From CAVTSA01 sp963737225 (GTDB lineage: Bacteria; Chloroflexota; Dormibacteria; Dormibacterales; Dormibacteraceae): a DNA stretch of 64,000 nt. The translations under genes and the position numbers were made by a program. The notes under the pieces are model-generated. The model had not been told where the DNA came from. It did no database searches and saw nothing but the letters and a program-made list of their open reading frames with translations. Shown in pieces: positions 54,263 through 62,684 of the stretch (positions are counted from its first letter, which is position 1; each line of letters opens with the position of its first letter). The stretch covers positions 1 through 64,000 of the forward strand of contig CAVTSA010000017.1 in the NCBI GenBank assembly GCA_963737225.1, read 5' to 3'.

Positions 54263-57200
54263 CTACTGGTTCCAGGCCGGCCCGAGGTCGTCGGGACCGT
54301 TCCACTGTGAGTTCGCCCAGGACGCCTCCCACAGATCGCCGGTGGTGCCCCTCCAGAAGACGTCCACCTCGCCGTCGGCCTGGACCCCGGCGGCCGGCGC
54401 CGAGCCCAAAGGTCCCATGCCGATCGAGATCGGGCCGACCCAGGCGGAGCCGTTCCAATAGCCTTCCCAGAGGCCGCCGTCGGCGCCTTCCCAGAACACG
54501 TACTGGTCGCCGTTGGCCTGGTTCACCGCCACCGACGGCTGGCTGTTGAGGCCCCACCCGGGCCCCTGGTCATAGGGTCCGTACCACTGGCCACCGACCG
54601 AGAACGCTTCCCAGAGGTCCTGGTTGGTACCGCGCCAGAACACGTCCTGCTCACCGTCGGGGTGCTCGCCCGCGGTGGGCGGTGACCCGAGCAGGCCCAT
54701 CCCCGGCGAGCTGGGGGAGCTCCAGGAGCCCCCGCTCCCGGTGCTCGTCCAGAGGCCGTCGTCGAACCCTTGCCAGAACACCGCCTCTCGACCGGTGCTC
54801 TGGTTCACCGCCACCGACGGCTCCCCGTTCACACCCCACCCGGGACCGCGGTCGGCGGGACCGTTCCAACCGCCGGCGGTCAGATATCCCTCCCAGAGGT
54901 CGTCGTTCGTCCCGGCCCAGAAGACGTCGACCTCGCCGCCGGACTGCACGCCCGCGCCCGGGGGCGAGCCCAGAGTACCCATGCTCAGCGACGCGGCCCC
55001 GCTCCAGCCGGCGGTGTCCGCGTAGCCGTCCCAGAGCCCCCCGCCGTCACCCTGGAAGAAGACGTCCTGCTGCCCGCTGGTCTGATTCACCGCCACCGAC
55101 GGCGCCGCGTCCAGGTTCCACGAGCCGCCCACGTCGTACGGTCCGTTCCAGCGGCTGTTGGCCCAGAACGCGACCCACAGGTCCCCGGTGCCGCCGCGCC
55201 AGTACACGTCCTCCTGGCCGTTCGCCTGCACACCGGCCGTCGGCGCCGAGCCGAGGACGCCCATGCCGATCGAGATCGGGCCGATCCAGGCGGAGCCGTT
55301 CCAGTAGCTCTCGTCCAGGCCGCCGCCGGCGGTCGCCTGCCAGAACACGTACTCCTGGCCGTTGCCCTGATTGACTCCCACCGACGGCTCCGAGCCGAGG
55401 TTGAGCCCCGGCCCCACATCGTCGGGCCCGTTCCAGCGGGCGCCAGTCCAGGCCGCCTCCCACAGGTCGCCGTTCGTCCCCCGCCAGTACACGTCCTCCT
55501 GGCCGTTCGACAGCACGCCCGCCGTCGGGGCCGAGCCGAGGACGCCCATCCCCAGCGAGATCGGTCCGAGCCAGCCTGAGCCGTTCCAGTAGCCCTCCCA
55601 CAGGCCGCCACCCGCGCCCTGCCAGAACACGTACTCCTGACCGTTGCTCTGGTTCACCGCGACCGACGGCTCCGAGCCGAGGTCCCAACCCGGCCCCTGG
55701 TCGTAGGGGCCGTACCACGTACCGCTGACCGAGAACGCCTCCCAGAGGTCGCCGTTGGTCCCCCGCCAGAACACGTCCTGTTCGCCATTGGAGTGGACTC
55801 CGGCGGCCGACGTCGAGCCGAGGAGCCCCATGTTCAGCGCGTTCGGGCCGTTCCACACCGCAGGGTCCCCGTTCTCCTCCCACAGCCCGCCGTCCTGGGC
55901 CTGCCACAGGACGTAGTCCTGCCCGTTGCTCTGGTTGACGGCGACGGTCGGGCCGTCGGATCCCACGTTGTGCAGCCACCCGATGGTGGGGTACGCGTCG
56001 GGCCCGACCACCCAACCCGAGACGGTCAGGGTGCTGCTGCCCGCTGCCGAGTTGTTCTCCTCGATGACGGTGACGGAGCCGTTGCCGGCGGCGTCAACGG
56101 CGCTGGCGGTGACCACCGCGGCGTGCCCGTCGGCGGTGTCGGCGCCGAAGCTGATGATGTCGCCCGCCTGCGGCGCCTGGCCGAAGGTCCCGTTCGACAC
56201 TTTCACCAGCCGGCTTCCGGAGTAGCCCGTCACCACCTGATTCCCGTTCGCCGGATAGGGATCGATCCCGTAGGTCAGATACAGGTAGCGCATCACGAGT
56301 TCGACGCACTCGAACTCGTACTCCCCCCAGGCTCCGGGGAAGAAATCCACCAGATAGTCCGACGCGCCGGCGGGCGACTCCGTGTAGGGCCGCGGTCCAC
56401 ACGCGAGGAAGCCCTGGAAGACCGCTCCCAGCGGGAAGCCGTCCCGGTTGTTGCCGACATCGCACACCCCGTTCCACCAGGGAGCGTTGCTGCCGGTGGT
56501 CTGCGCCGCCGGCGGTAGCGTCGCCGATGTGGCCCGCGCCGGGGCCGCGTCCGCTGACGGAGACGGCGCCGACGACGGAGTGGGTGCCGGCGACGGGGTC
56601 GGGGCAGGCGCCGGAGAAGCGGAAGGGGAGGCGCTCGGTGAAGGTGACGGTTGGGCCACCGGCGAGGGCGACCCGGTGGGCGAGGGCGAGCTGCTCGGCG
56701 ACGGACCCGGTATCCCGACGAGGCCGCTCGCGGTCACGGACAGGCCGGCCACCAGTGCCGCCAGCGACGCGGTCGTGGCGCCGGAGGTGAGCTGCTCAGC
56801 GGCGCGCAGGATCCAGAGCTGCGAGCCGGCCTGGGTGACCCACTCGGCGATCGCGACCGGAACGCGGCCTGACACCGAGAGGGCCAACGAGACCTGGCTC
56901 ACGGTCCCGGCGGTGGTGGACCCGAAGAAGTCGATGGATGGCCCGGTCTGGGCCGTGCCGCCCTGGTCATGCCGCTGCGAGCGCAGGGCGCTCAGATACC
57001 TCGGCGCCTCCCCCGCGGTGGCGACCGGCAGGCCCTCGCCCGGCGACGTGGTCCCGAACGGCGTCGCCTCCAGCGTCAGATCGCGGTACGGATGGGCGGT
57101 CGACGAGACGGCCGTCTGGTCCGCGGCGCCCGGCGCCGCGACCGTGAAGGCCGGGCTGGGCATGAAGCTCGAGCTGACCGTCACCGTGACCCCGGCCAGA

Positions 57201-57325
57201 GTGAACGTCGACCCGGCCACCGACGCGGCGTGCGCCACCCGCGGCAGGCCCATGAAAGCGATAAGCAGCAAGCCCACGCTCACGACGAGTACGCGGGGGC
57301 GTGCCATCGCCGGGGTCGCATACAC
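54263..57325 (-). CDS. Secreted CHAP-domain hydrolase with 12-unit beta-propeller
   Basis: 1020 residues from a GTG with GGAGG seven bases upstream. A signal peptide (VLVVSVGLLLIAFMGLPRVA) is followed by a domain of about 200 residues, a Ser/Pro/Ala linker, and a CHAP amidase with the Cys in YEFECVELVMRYLYLTYG (near 340), GDIISFGADTADGHAAVVTA with the His (near 400) and VIEENNS. From about 460 to the end come twelve units of 47 residues that alternate EYVFWQGAGGGLWEGYWNGS and QDVFWRGTNGDLWEAFSV types. CHAP domains cut peptidoglycan; PLL-like propellers bind sugars. It is probably an extracellular wall-active protein. Confidence 0.85.
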   Translation of the reverse strand: MYATPAMARPRVLVVSVGLLLIAFMGLPRVAHAASVAGSTFTLAGVTVTVSSSFMPSPAFTVAAPGAADQTAVSSTAHPYRDLTLEATPFGTTSPGEGLPVATAGEAPRYLSALRSQRHDQGGTAQTGPSIDFFGSTTAGTVSQVSLALSVSGRVPVAIAEWVTQAGSQLWILRAAEQLTSGATTASLAALVAGLSVTASGLVGIPGPSPSSSPSPTGSPSPVAQPSPSPSASPSASPAPAPTPSPAPTPSSAPSPSADAAPARATSATLPPAAQTTGSNAPWWNGVCDVGNNRDGFPLGAVFQGFLACGPRPYTESPAGASDYLVDFFPGAWGEYEFECVELVMRYLYLTYGIDPYPANGNQVVTGYSGSRLVKVSNGTFGQAPQAGDIISFGADTADGHAAVVTASAVDAAGNGSVTVIEENNSAAGSSTLTVSGWVVGPDAYPTIGWLHNVGSDGPTVAVNQSNGQDYVLWQAQDGGLWEENGDPAVWNGPNALNMGLLGSTSAAGVHSNGEQDVFWRGTNGDLWEAFSVSGTWYGPYDQGPGWDLGSEPSVAVNQSNGQEYVFWQGAGGGLWEGYWNGSGWLGPISLGMGVLGSAPTAGVLSNGQEDVYWRGTNGDLWEAAWTGARWNGPDDVGPGLNLGSEPSVGVNQGNGQEYVFWQATAGGGLDESYWNGSAWIGPISIGMGVLGSAPTAGVQANGQEDVYWRGGTGDLWVAFWANSRWNGPYDVGGSWNLDAAPSVAVNQTSGQQDVFFQGDGGGLWDGYADTAGWSGAASLSMGTLGSPPGAGVQSGGEVDVFWAGTNDDLWEGYLTAGGWNGPADRGPGWGVNGEPSVAVNQSTGREAVFWQGFDDGLWTSTGSGGSWSSPSSPGMGLLGSPPTAGEHPDGEQDVFWRGTNQDLWEAFSVGGQWYGPYDQGPGWGLNSQPSVAVNQANGDQYVFWEGADGGLWEGYWNGSAWVGPISIGMGPLGSAPAAGVQADGEVDVFWRGTTGDLWEASWANSQWNGPDDLGPAWNQ
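54266..55935. repeat. Tandem 141-bp repeats (47-residue units) inside the CHAP gene
   Basis: Twelve units with a 47-residue period are visible from the recurring LWE box; two alternating unit types give a 94-residue (282-bp) higher-order period. Internal copies keep SEPSVAVNQSNGQEYVFWQ almost unchanged, which suggests recent expansion or gene conversion. Confidence 0.8.
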
Positions 57326-57414
57326 GCCCCTACCTCCAGCGTTGGACCCAGACAGTCCCACCCAGCGAGAAGGCTACACGCTCGTGGCCGGCCTCGCTCA
57401 AAAAAGTTGCCAGG

Positions 57415-58899
57415 CTACCGCAAGGGCGCCGCCATCAGACGTCCTGACCGGTCCTCCTCCGGGTCCCACTCCTCGAGATATTCCGCGTCCGCGTTGACGC
57501 GCCACGGATCCTGGTCGGACACCCCGGCGATGCGGCGGGCCACGATCAGCGCGGTCATCATCGAGTGGTCCTGGTTGTTGTACTTGTGCATGCCGTTCCG
57601 ACCGCAGAGGTGCAGGTTCGGCAACGCGTCGTTCAGCCACTCGCGGACGACGCGCAGGTGCCGCTGATAGGAGTCGTCGTAGACCGGATAGGCCTTCGGC
57701 TGCCGGACCACCGCGCCGTCGATCACCTGCTCGCGGCGAGCCAGGCCCAGCCGTGCCAGCTCCCCGGACGCGAGCTCGACGAGATCCTCGTCGCGCGACG
57801 TCCAGAGCCCGTCGCCCTCGAAGCAGAAGTACTCCATGCCGACGCAGGTGCGGGAGGGGTCCGGAACCATGTCCGGGCTCCAGTTCTTGAAGTTCTGAAG
57901 CCGGCCCACACGGACGTCGGGGTCATGGATGTAGATCCAGTTGTCGGGGAAGAGGTCGGCCCCGTCCACGATCAGCGCCACGGTCAGGAAGTCTCGGTAA
58001 CCCAGCTTTGCCGCCGCCTCCCCCACCTCATCCGGCGCACGGGGAGAGAGGGCGGCGACGAGGTCGCGGACCGGCAGGGTGGAAACGAAGTCGCTGCCCG
58101 GCACGACCTCCTCACGGCCCTTCGCGTCTCTCGTCACCACCGAGGTGACGCGACCCGGCTCCCACCGAACCCGGACCACCTCCCGACCCATCTGTACCGG
58201 GTACCCATGCTCCGCCAGCTCGGCGGCCACCGTCTCCCAGAGCTGGCCCGGCCCCAGCCGTGGGTAGCGAAAGGAGTCGATCAGCGTCTTGATCACGGTC
58301 CCGTCCGAGCGGTGGCCGGGCTGCGGGCGGACCGCACTCAGGATCAGCTGTTTCATGTCCAGGCCCTTGATCCGCTGCGCGGCGAAGTCGGCCGAGATCT
58401 CGCTCGCCGGCATCCCCCAGACCTTCTCGTTGTAGGTCTTGAAGAAGATCTCATAGAGGCGTCTCCCGAACTGGTTCGAAACCCAGTCCTCGAGCGTAAT
58501 CGGGTCGGCGACCGGGTGCGCACGCGCCCGCAGGTAGCTGAGGAAGCAGCGCACCGCCTCCAGTGGGCCCAGCTGCCGGAGCGCGTTGGCGGCCCGGATC
58601 GGGTAGTCGAAGAAGCGGCCTCGGTAGTACATCCGCGAGAGCCGGCGTCGCTGCAGCAGCTCGGGGCCCAGGATCTCCGACCACAGCCGCTCGATCTCGG
58701 CGTTCTTGGAGAAGAACCGGTGCCCCCCGATGTCGAAGCGGTATCCGTGGTGCTGGGCGGTCCGCGCGATCCCCCCCACATAGACGGGGTCGCGCTCGAG
58801 CACCGCGACCGGGCGGCCCAGCTGCCGCAGCTCGCGGGCGGCGGTCAGCCCGGCGGGGCCGGCCCCCATGATCACCACGCTGTCTGCGGCCTGGGCCAT
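57415..58899 (-). CDS. FAD-dependent oxidoreductase, UDP-galactopyranose-mutase-like
   Basis: 494 residues. The dinucleotide site VVIMGAGPAGLTAARELRQL is at 8-27, followed by AVLERDPVYVGGIARTAQHH and GYRFDIGGHRFFSKNAEIER. EIFFKTYNEKVWGMPASEIS and the end region NLHLCGRNGMHKYNNQDHSM are shared with a clade of NAD(P)/FAD proteins near UDP-galactopyranose mutase. UGM makes UDP-galactofuranose; this clade is not firmly characterised, so an amine-oxidase-like role remains possible. It lies downstream of patatin, apt and nucleotide-sugar genes. Confidence 0.8.
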   Translation of the reverse strand: MAQAADSVVIMGAGPAGLTAARELRQLGRPVAVLERDPVYVGGIARTAQHHGYRFDIGGHRFFSKNAEIERLWSEILGPELLQRRRLSRMYYRGRFFDYPIRAANALRQLGPLEAVRCFLSYLRARAHPVADPITLEDWVSNQFGRRLYEIFFKTYNEKVWGMPASEISADFAAQRIKGLDMKQLILSAVRPQPGHRSDGTVIKTLIDSFRYPRLGPGQLWETVAAELAEHGYPVQMGREVVRVRWEPGRVTSVVTRDAKGREEVVPGSDFVSTLPVRDLVAALSPRAPDEVGEAAAKLGYRDFLTVALIVDGADLFPDNWIYIHDPDVRVGRLQNFKNWSPDMVPDPSRTCVGMEYFCFEGDGLWTSRDEDLVELASGELARLGLARREQVIDGAVVRQPKAYPVYDDSYQRHLRVVREWLNDALPNLHLCGRNGMHKYNNQDHSMMTALIVARRIAGVSDQDPWRVNADAEYLEEWDPEEDRSGRLMAAPLR

Positions 58900-58911
58900 G
58901 GGTCGCTCAGC

Positions 58912-59796
58912 CTACCGGGCCGCGTCGGTACCGGCCATTACCGGCAGTGGGATGATCATCGACTCGCTGGGCGGCCCGCCGTGCTCGTCGAGCCAGCACG
59001 CGGCCGCCTCCCGCGTCCGGCTGACGAGCAGCGCCACGTCCGCCGGCCGCAGGCTCCAGGCGGTGCCGGGTGGGAGCTGCGGCGCGAAGACCAGGACCCG
59101 GGCTCGAGCTCGAACCCGCTCGAAGTCGGCGAGCATCCGCTGGTTCAGCATCACCGCCACGCTCTCCCCGAGCAGCTCCAGCCAGCGGCGGGGGCGGGCG
59201 CTGCCGCCGGCGGTCCCGCAGAGGGTGATCGCGACCACCTGGTCGGCACCCTCGTCGACCGCGCGTACCAGGGGGTCGTTGTCCGCGACGCCACCGTCGT
59301 AGTAGCGCTCGCCGTCGATCTCGACGCCCGGGAAGACGCCCGGGATCGCGATCGACGCGGCGAGCGCGGGGAAGAGCTCACCCCGCTCCAGCAGGTGAGC
59401 CTGCCCGTCGCCGAGGCTGGTCACCACCACCTCGAACGGCACCGCCAGATCTTCGAACCGGCTCACGCCCAGGAGGGTCAGCTGGCGCCGCAGCAGGCGC
59501 GAGATGGCGGTCGGGGGCAGCAGGCTGAGGCCGCCGGTCCCGCCGAGCCGGGTGAGCAGGGACTCGACCGGGCGAGCCCGGAAGACGTTGGCGGCGAGTC
59601 GCGACCCCCAGGTCGTTTCCAGCATCTCCACCCCCGCCAGGCTCGGGTGGCACGCGATGACGAGTCCGTTGAGCGCACCCACACTGACCCCGATGATCCG
59701 TTCCGGGGGCGGCATCCCGGCCTCCAGCAGCGCGCGCACGACGCCCACCTGAGCTGCACCGCGAGCCGCGCCCCCGCCGAGCACCCAGGTCCTCAT
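58912..59796 (-). CDS. Patatin-like phospholipase
   Basis: 294 residues. The oxyanion motif is LGGGAARGAAQVGVV at 6-20; the nucleophile elbow is IIGVSVGALNGLVIA (Ser near 39); the dyad Asp is in RYYDGGVADNDPL near 167. RssA-like bacterial members are lipid acyl hydrolases. The gene is followed after 12 bases by the flavoprotein gene and preceded by apt. Confidence 0.9.
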   Translation of the reverse strand: MRTWVLGGGAARGAAQVGVVRALLEAGMPPPERIIGVSVGALNGLVIACHPSLAGVEMLETTWGSRLAANVFRARPVESLLTRLGGTGGLSLLPPTAISRLLRRQLTLLGVSRFEDLAVPFEVVVTSLGDGQAHLLERGELFPALAASIAIPGVFPGVEIDGERYYDGGVADNDPLVRAVDEGADQVVAITLCGTAGGSARPRRWLELLGESVAVMLNQRMLADFERVRARARVLVFAPQLPPGTAWSLRPADVALLVSRTREAAACWLDEHGGPPSESMIIPLPVMAGTDAAR

Positions 59797-59802
59797 CGGG
59801 AC

Positions 59803-60321
59803 CTAGAAGCTGAGGACGCGCCGGACGCGATGCCCACCCAGAAGGCGCCGCCCGTCCAGCTCCGGAAGCTCGATCAAGAACCCCAGCCCCACCACGTCCG
59901 CGCCGACCTCCGACATCAGCTCCACCACCGCGGCCGCCGTACCTCCGGTCGCCAGCACGTCGTCCACGATCAGGACCCGCTGGCCGGCCCGGATCGCGTC
60001 CGCGTGCATGTGGAGGGTGTCGGACCGGTACTCGAGCGAATACTCGACGCTGCGGGTCAGGCGCGGCAGCTTCCCGGCTTTCCGGATCGGCACGAACCCG
60101 GCCCCCAGCTCGAGCGCCATCGGCGCCGCGAACATGAACCCGCGGGCCTCCATCGCGACCACCAGCTCCACCCCCTCGCTCCGCCACGGATCGCACATCA
60201 GGTGCACCGCATCCTGGAACGCGTCGTGGTCGGCGAGCAGCGGCGTGATGTCCCGGAACTGCACCCCGGGGACCGGGAAGTCGGCGACCGTGGGGATCAG
60301 CTGCTCCAGGTCGGTGGTCAC
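59803..60321 (-). CDS. apt: Adenine phosphoribosyltransferase
   Basis: 172 residues from a GTG overlapping the previous stop (GTGA). IPTVADFPVPGVQFRDITPL is the typical N-terminus; the PRPP-binding loop is VLIVDDVLATGGTAAAVVEL; MEARGFMFAAPMALELGAGF is also diagnostic. It salvages adenine to AMP with PRPP. Placement among nucleotide-sugar genes is unusual but co-translation is indicated by the overlap. Confidence 0.94.
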   Translation of the reverse strand: MTTDLEQLIPTVADFPVPGVQFRDITPLLADHDAFQDAVHLMCDPWRSEGVELVVAMEARGFMFAAPMALELGAGFVPIRKAGKLPRLTRSVEYSLEYRSDTLHMHADAIRAGQRVLIVDDVLATGGTAAAVVELMSEVGADVVGLGFLIELPELDGRRLLGGHRVRRVLSF

Positions 60322-61253
60322 CCCACGACGGTACGGAAGTAGTCGACGGTTCGCGCCAGGCCCTCGGCGAGAGGAGTGGTCGGCGCCCAACCCAGGATCT
60401 GGCCGGCGCGCGTCAGGTCGGGCTTTCGCTGCTTCGGATCATCGACGGGGAGAGGGTCGAACCTCACCTCGCTGGTGGAGCCGATCGCGTCGCGGACGAT
60501 CTTCGCCAGCTCCAGCATCGTCACCTCGTTCTGCGAGCCGATGTTGAAGGGCATCGGATCGGGTCCCCGGAGCACGGCCAGCGCGCCGCCGACCAGGTCG
60601 TCGACGTAGCACAGGCTGCGCGTCTGCGAGCCGCTCCCGTACACCGTGAGCGGCTCGCCGGCGAGCGCCTGACGGATGTAGTTGGGGACCACACGGCCGT
60701 CGTCGAGCCTCATCCGCGGGCCGAAGGTGTTGAAGATTCGCAGGATTCGGGTGTCGACCCCGTACCGGCGGTGATAGGCCATGGTGAACGCCTCGGCCGC
60801 CCGTTTGGACTCGTCGTAGCAGCCGCGCGGGCCGGTCGGATTGACGTTGCCCCAGTAGCTCTCCGGCTGCGGGTGGATCAGCGGGTCACCGTAGACCTCG
60901 GAGGTCGAGGCGAGCAGAAAGCGCGCCCCGCGGTCCCGCGCCAGCTCGAGCAGGTTGCGCGTCCCGGCGGTGCCCACCTCCAGTATCTCGACCGGGATGC
61001 GGTCGAAGTCGACGGGCGAGGCCGGAGAGGCGAAGTGGAGGACCGCGTCGACCGGCCCCGGCAGATCGACGCTCCGGCTGACGTCCTGCTCCAGCAGCGT
61101 GAAGCCGGGAAGCGAGGCGAGGTGGGCCACGTTGGCCGCGGCCCCGGTGACCAGGTTGTCGACCGCCACCACCTCCCAGCCCTCGCCCAACAGGCGCTCG
61201 CAGAGGTGGGAGCCGATGAAGCCGGCGCCCCCCGAGACCACCGCGCGGGGCAT
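60318..61253 (-). CDS. UDP-glucuronate decarboxylase (UDP-xylose synthase), extended SDR
   Basis: 311 residues starting MPRAVVSGGAGFIGSHLCER, with the Rossmann GGAGFIG at 8-14. STSEVYGDPLIHPQPESYWG, the active-site YDESKRAAEAF, and RIFNTFGPRMRLDDGRVVPN match UXS-type decarboxylases. It would convert UDP-glucuronate to UDP-xylose (or the 4-keto sugar). The ATG overlaps the stop of the UDP-glucose dehydrogenase gene (TGATG), which supplies its substrate, so function and context agree. Confidence 0.9.
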   Translation of the reverse strand: MPRAVVSGGAGFIGSHLCERLLGEGWEVVAVDNLVTGAAANVAHLASLPGFTLLEQDVSRSVDLPGPVDAVLHFASPASPVDFDRIPVEILEVGTAGTRNLLELARDRGARFLLASTSEVYGDPLIHPQPESYWGNVNPTGPRGCYDESKRAAEAFTMAYHRRYGVDTRILRIFNTFGPRMRLDDGRVVPNYIRQALAGEPLTVYGSGSQTRSLCYVDDLVGGALAVLRGPDPMPFNIGSQNEVTMLELAKIVRDAIGSTSEVRFDPLPVDDPKQRKPDLTRAGQILGWAPTTPLAEGLARTVDYFRTVVG

Positions 61254-62545
61254 CAGTTGCGACCGATCCCGCGGTAGACGAAGCCGAGCTCGCGCATCGC
61301 CTGCGGGTCGTAGAGGTTGCGTCCGTCGACCAGCACCGGACGGCGCATGCTTCGCTTGAGCCGGACCAGATCCAGCTGCTTGAACTCGTTCCACTCCGTG
61401 ACCAGGACGACCGCATCCGCGCCCTTCGCGACCGCGTAGGCGTTTCGCTTCAGCTCGACCTCGGGCATCAGCGCCTTGGCCCGCTCCCCGGCGGCGGGGT
61501 CGTACGCGCGCACGGTGGCGCCGGCTTTCAGCAGGTCGGCCACGATCTCGAGGCTCGGTGCCTCGCGCATGTCGTCGGTCTCGGGCTTGAAGGCCAGGCC
61601 GAGGAGCCCCACCGTCTGATCGCGCAGAGTGCCCAGGCACTGCCGGAGCTTCTCCACCGCGACCCGGCGCTGGTCGCGGTTGATGTCCATCACCGCGTGG
61701 AGCATCTCGGGGTGATACTCGAAGTGCTCGGCGATCCGGGCCAGCGCCTTGACGTCCTTGGGGAAGCAGGAGCCGCCGTAGCCGATCCCGGCGTCCAGGA
61801 ACGCGCGGCCGATCCGGCGGTCCAGCCCCATGCCCTCGGCGACCAGCTTCACGTCCGCGTCGACACGTTCGGAGATGCGCGCGATCTCGTTGATGAACGA
61901 GATCCGCGTGGCAAGGAAGGCGTTGGAGGCGTACTTGACCATCTCCGCGGTGTAGATCCCATAGATCAGCACCGGCGCTCCCAGCGACTCGTAGAGCTTG
62001 GCGACCTTCTCGGCGGCCGGCTTGTCGTGCGCGCCGATGATCACCCGGTCGGGGCGCATGAAGTCGCCGACCGCGGATCCCTCGCGCAGAAACTCAGGGT
62101 TCGACACCACCGCCACCGGGAACTTGGGGTTGGTGCGTTGCAGCACCTCGGAGACCACGTCGCCGGTCCCGATCGGCACCGTCGACTTGTTGATCACGAC
62201 CAGGGGCCCGGTCAGGTGCTCGGCGATCTGCGCGGCCGCCGCCTGGACGTAGCTCAGATCCGCGCTGCCATCATCCCCCTCGGGGGTGCCGACCGCCACG
62301 AAGGCGAACTCGGCCTCCGGGATCGCATCCGCGTAGTCGGTCGTGAAGGTCAGCCGTCCGGCTCGGGTGTTGCGCTCGACGAGCTCCCTCAGCCCCGGCT
62401 CATAGAAGTGCAGCCGGGCCCGGCGGAGGGATCGGACCTTGGCCTCGTCGATCTCGACCACGACCACGTCGTTGCCGAGATCGGCGAGGCAGGCGGCGCT
62501 CGTGAGGCCGACGTATCCGGCCCCGATCACTGCGATGCGACTCAA
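61253..62545 (-). CDS. ugd: UDP-glucose 6-dehydrogenase
   Basis: 430 residues. NAD site: IAVIGAGYVGLTSAACLADL. FVAVGTPEGDDGSADLSYVQ, NPEFLREGSAVGDFMRPDRV and the catalytic-Cys loop GIGYGGSCFPKDVKALARIA (Cys near 260) are diagnostic. VGLLGLAFKPETDDMREAPS begins the C-terminal UDP-binding domain. It oxidises UDP-glucose to UDP-glucuronate, feeding the overlapping UXS gene. Confidence 0.96.
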   Translation of the reverse strand: MSRIAVIGAGYVGLTSAACLADLGNDVVVVEIDEAKVRSLRRARLHFYEPGLRELVERNTRAGRLTFTTDYADAIPEAEFAFVAVGTPEGDDGSADLSYVQAAAAQIAEHLTGPLVVINKSTVPIGTGDVVSEVLQRTNPKFPVAVVSNPEFLREGSAVGDFMRPDRVIIGAHDKPAAEKVAKLYESLGAPVLIYGIYTAEMVKYASNAFLATRISFINEIARISERVDADVKLVAEGMGLDRRIGRAFLDAGIGYGGSCFPKDVKALARIAEHFEYHPEMLHAVMDINRDQRRVAVEKLRQCLGTLRDQTVGLLGLAFKPETDDMREAPSLEIVADLLKAGATVRAYDPAAGERAKALMPEVELKRNAYAVAKGADAVVLVTEWNEFKQLDLVRLKRSMRRPVLVDGRNLYDPQAMRELGFVYRGIGRN

Positions 62546-62684
62546 AGCCTCCTCATTGTCGCCTGTCCGCGGCAGTTCCTACGAGAGGCCTGCGACCCGA
62601 TCCTGGCCCGGCATTCCCGGCGCGCGACGACCCTCTTGTCCTTGGTCCCGGTCCGTGGTCCCGGGACTGGCGCCGGGGAAAGGT

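Noticed and set aside
58470..58500. tRNA-like ggttcgaaac T-loop sequence
   Set aside because: It lies inside the flavoprotein coding region and no acceptor or anticodon stem can be drawn around it.
57565..60342. Very long plus-strand open frame (about 925 codons) opposite the flavoprotein, patatin and apt genes
   Set aside because: It is antisense to three genes with clear motifs, has no domain of its own and a His/Arg/Gln-rich composition typical of a shadow frame in high-GC DNA.
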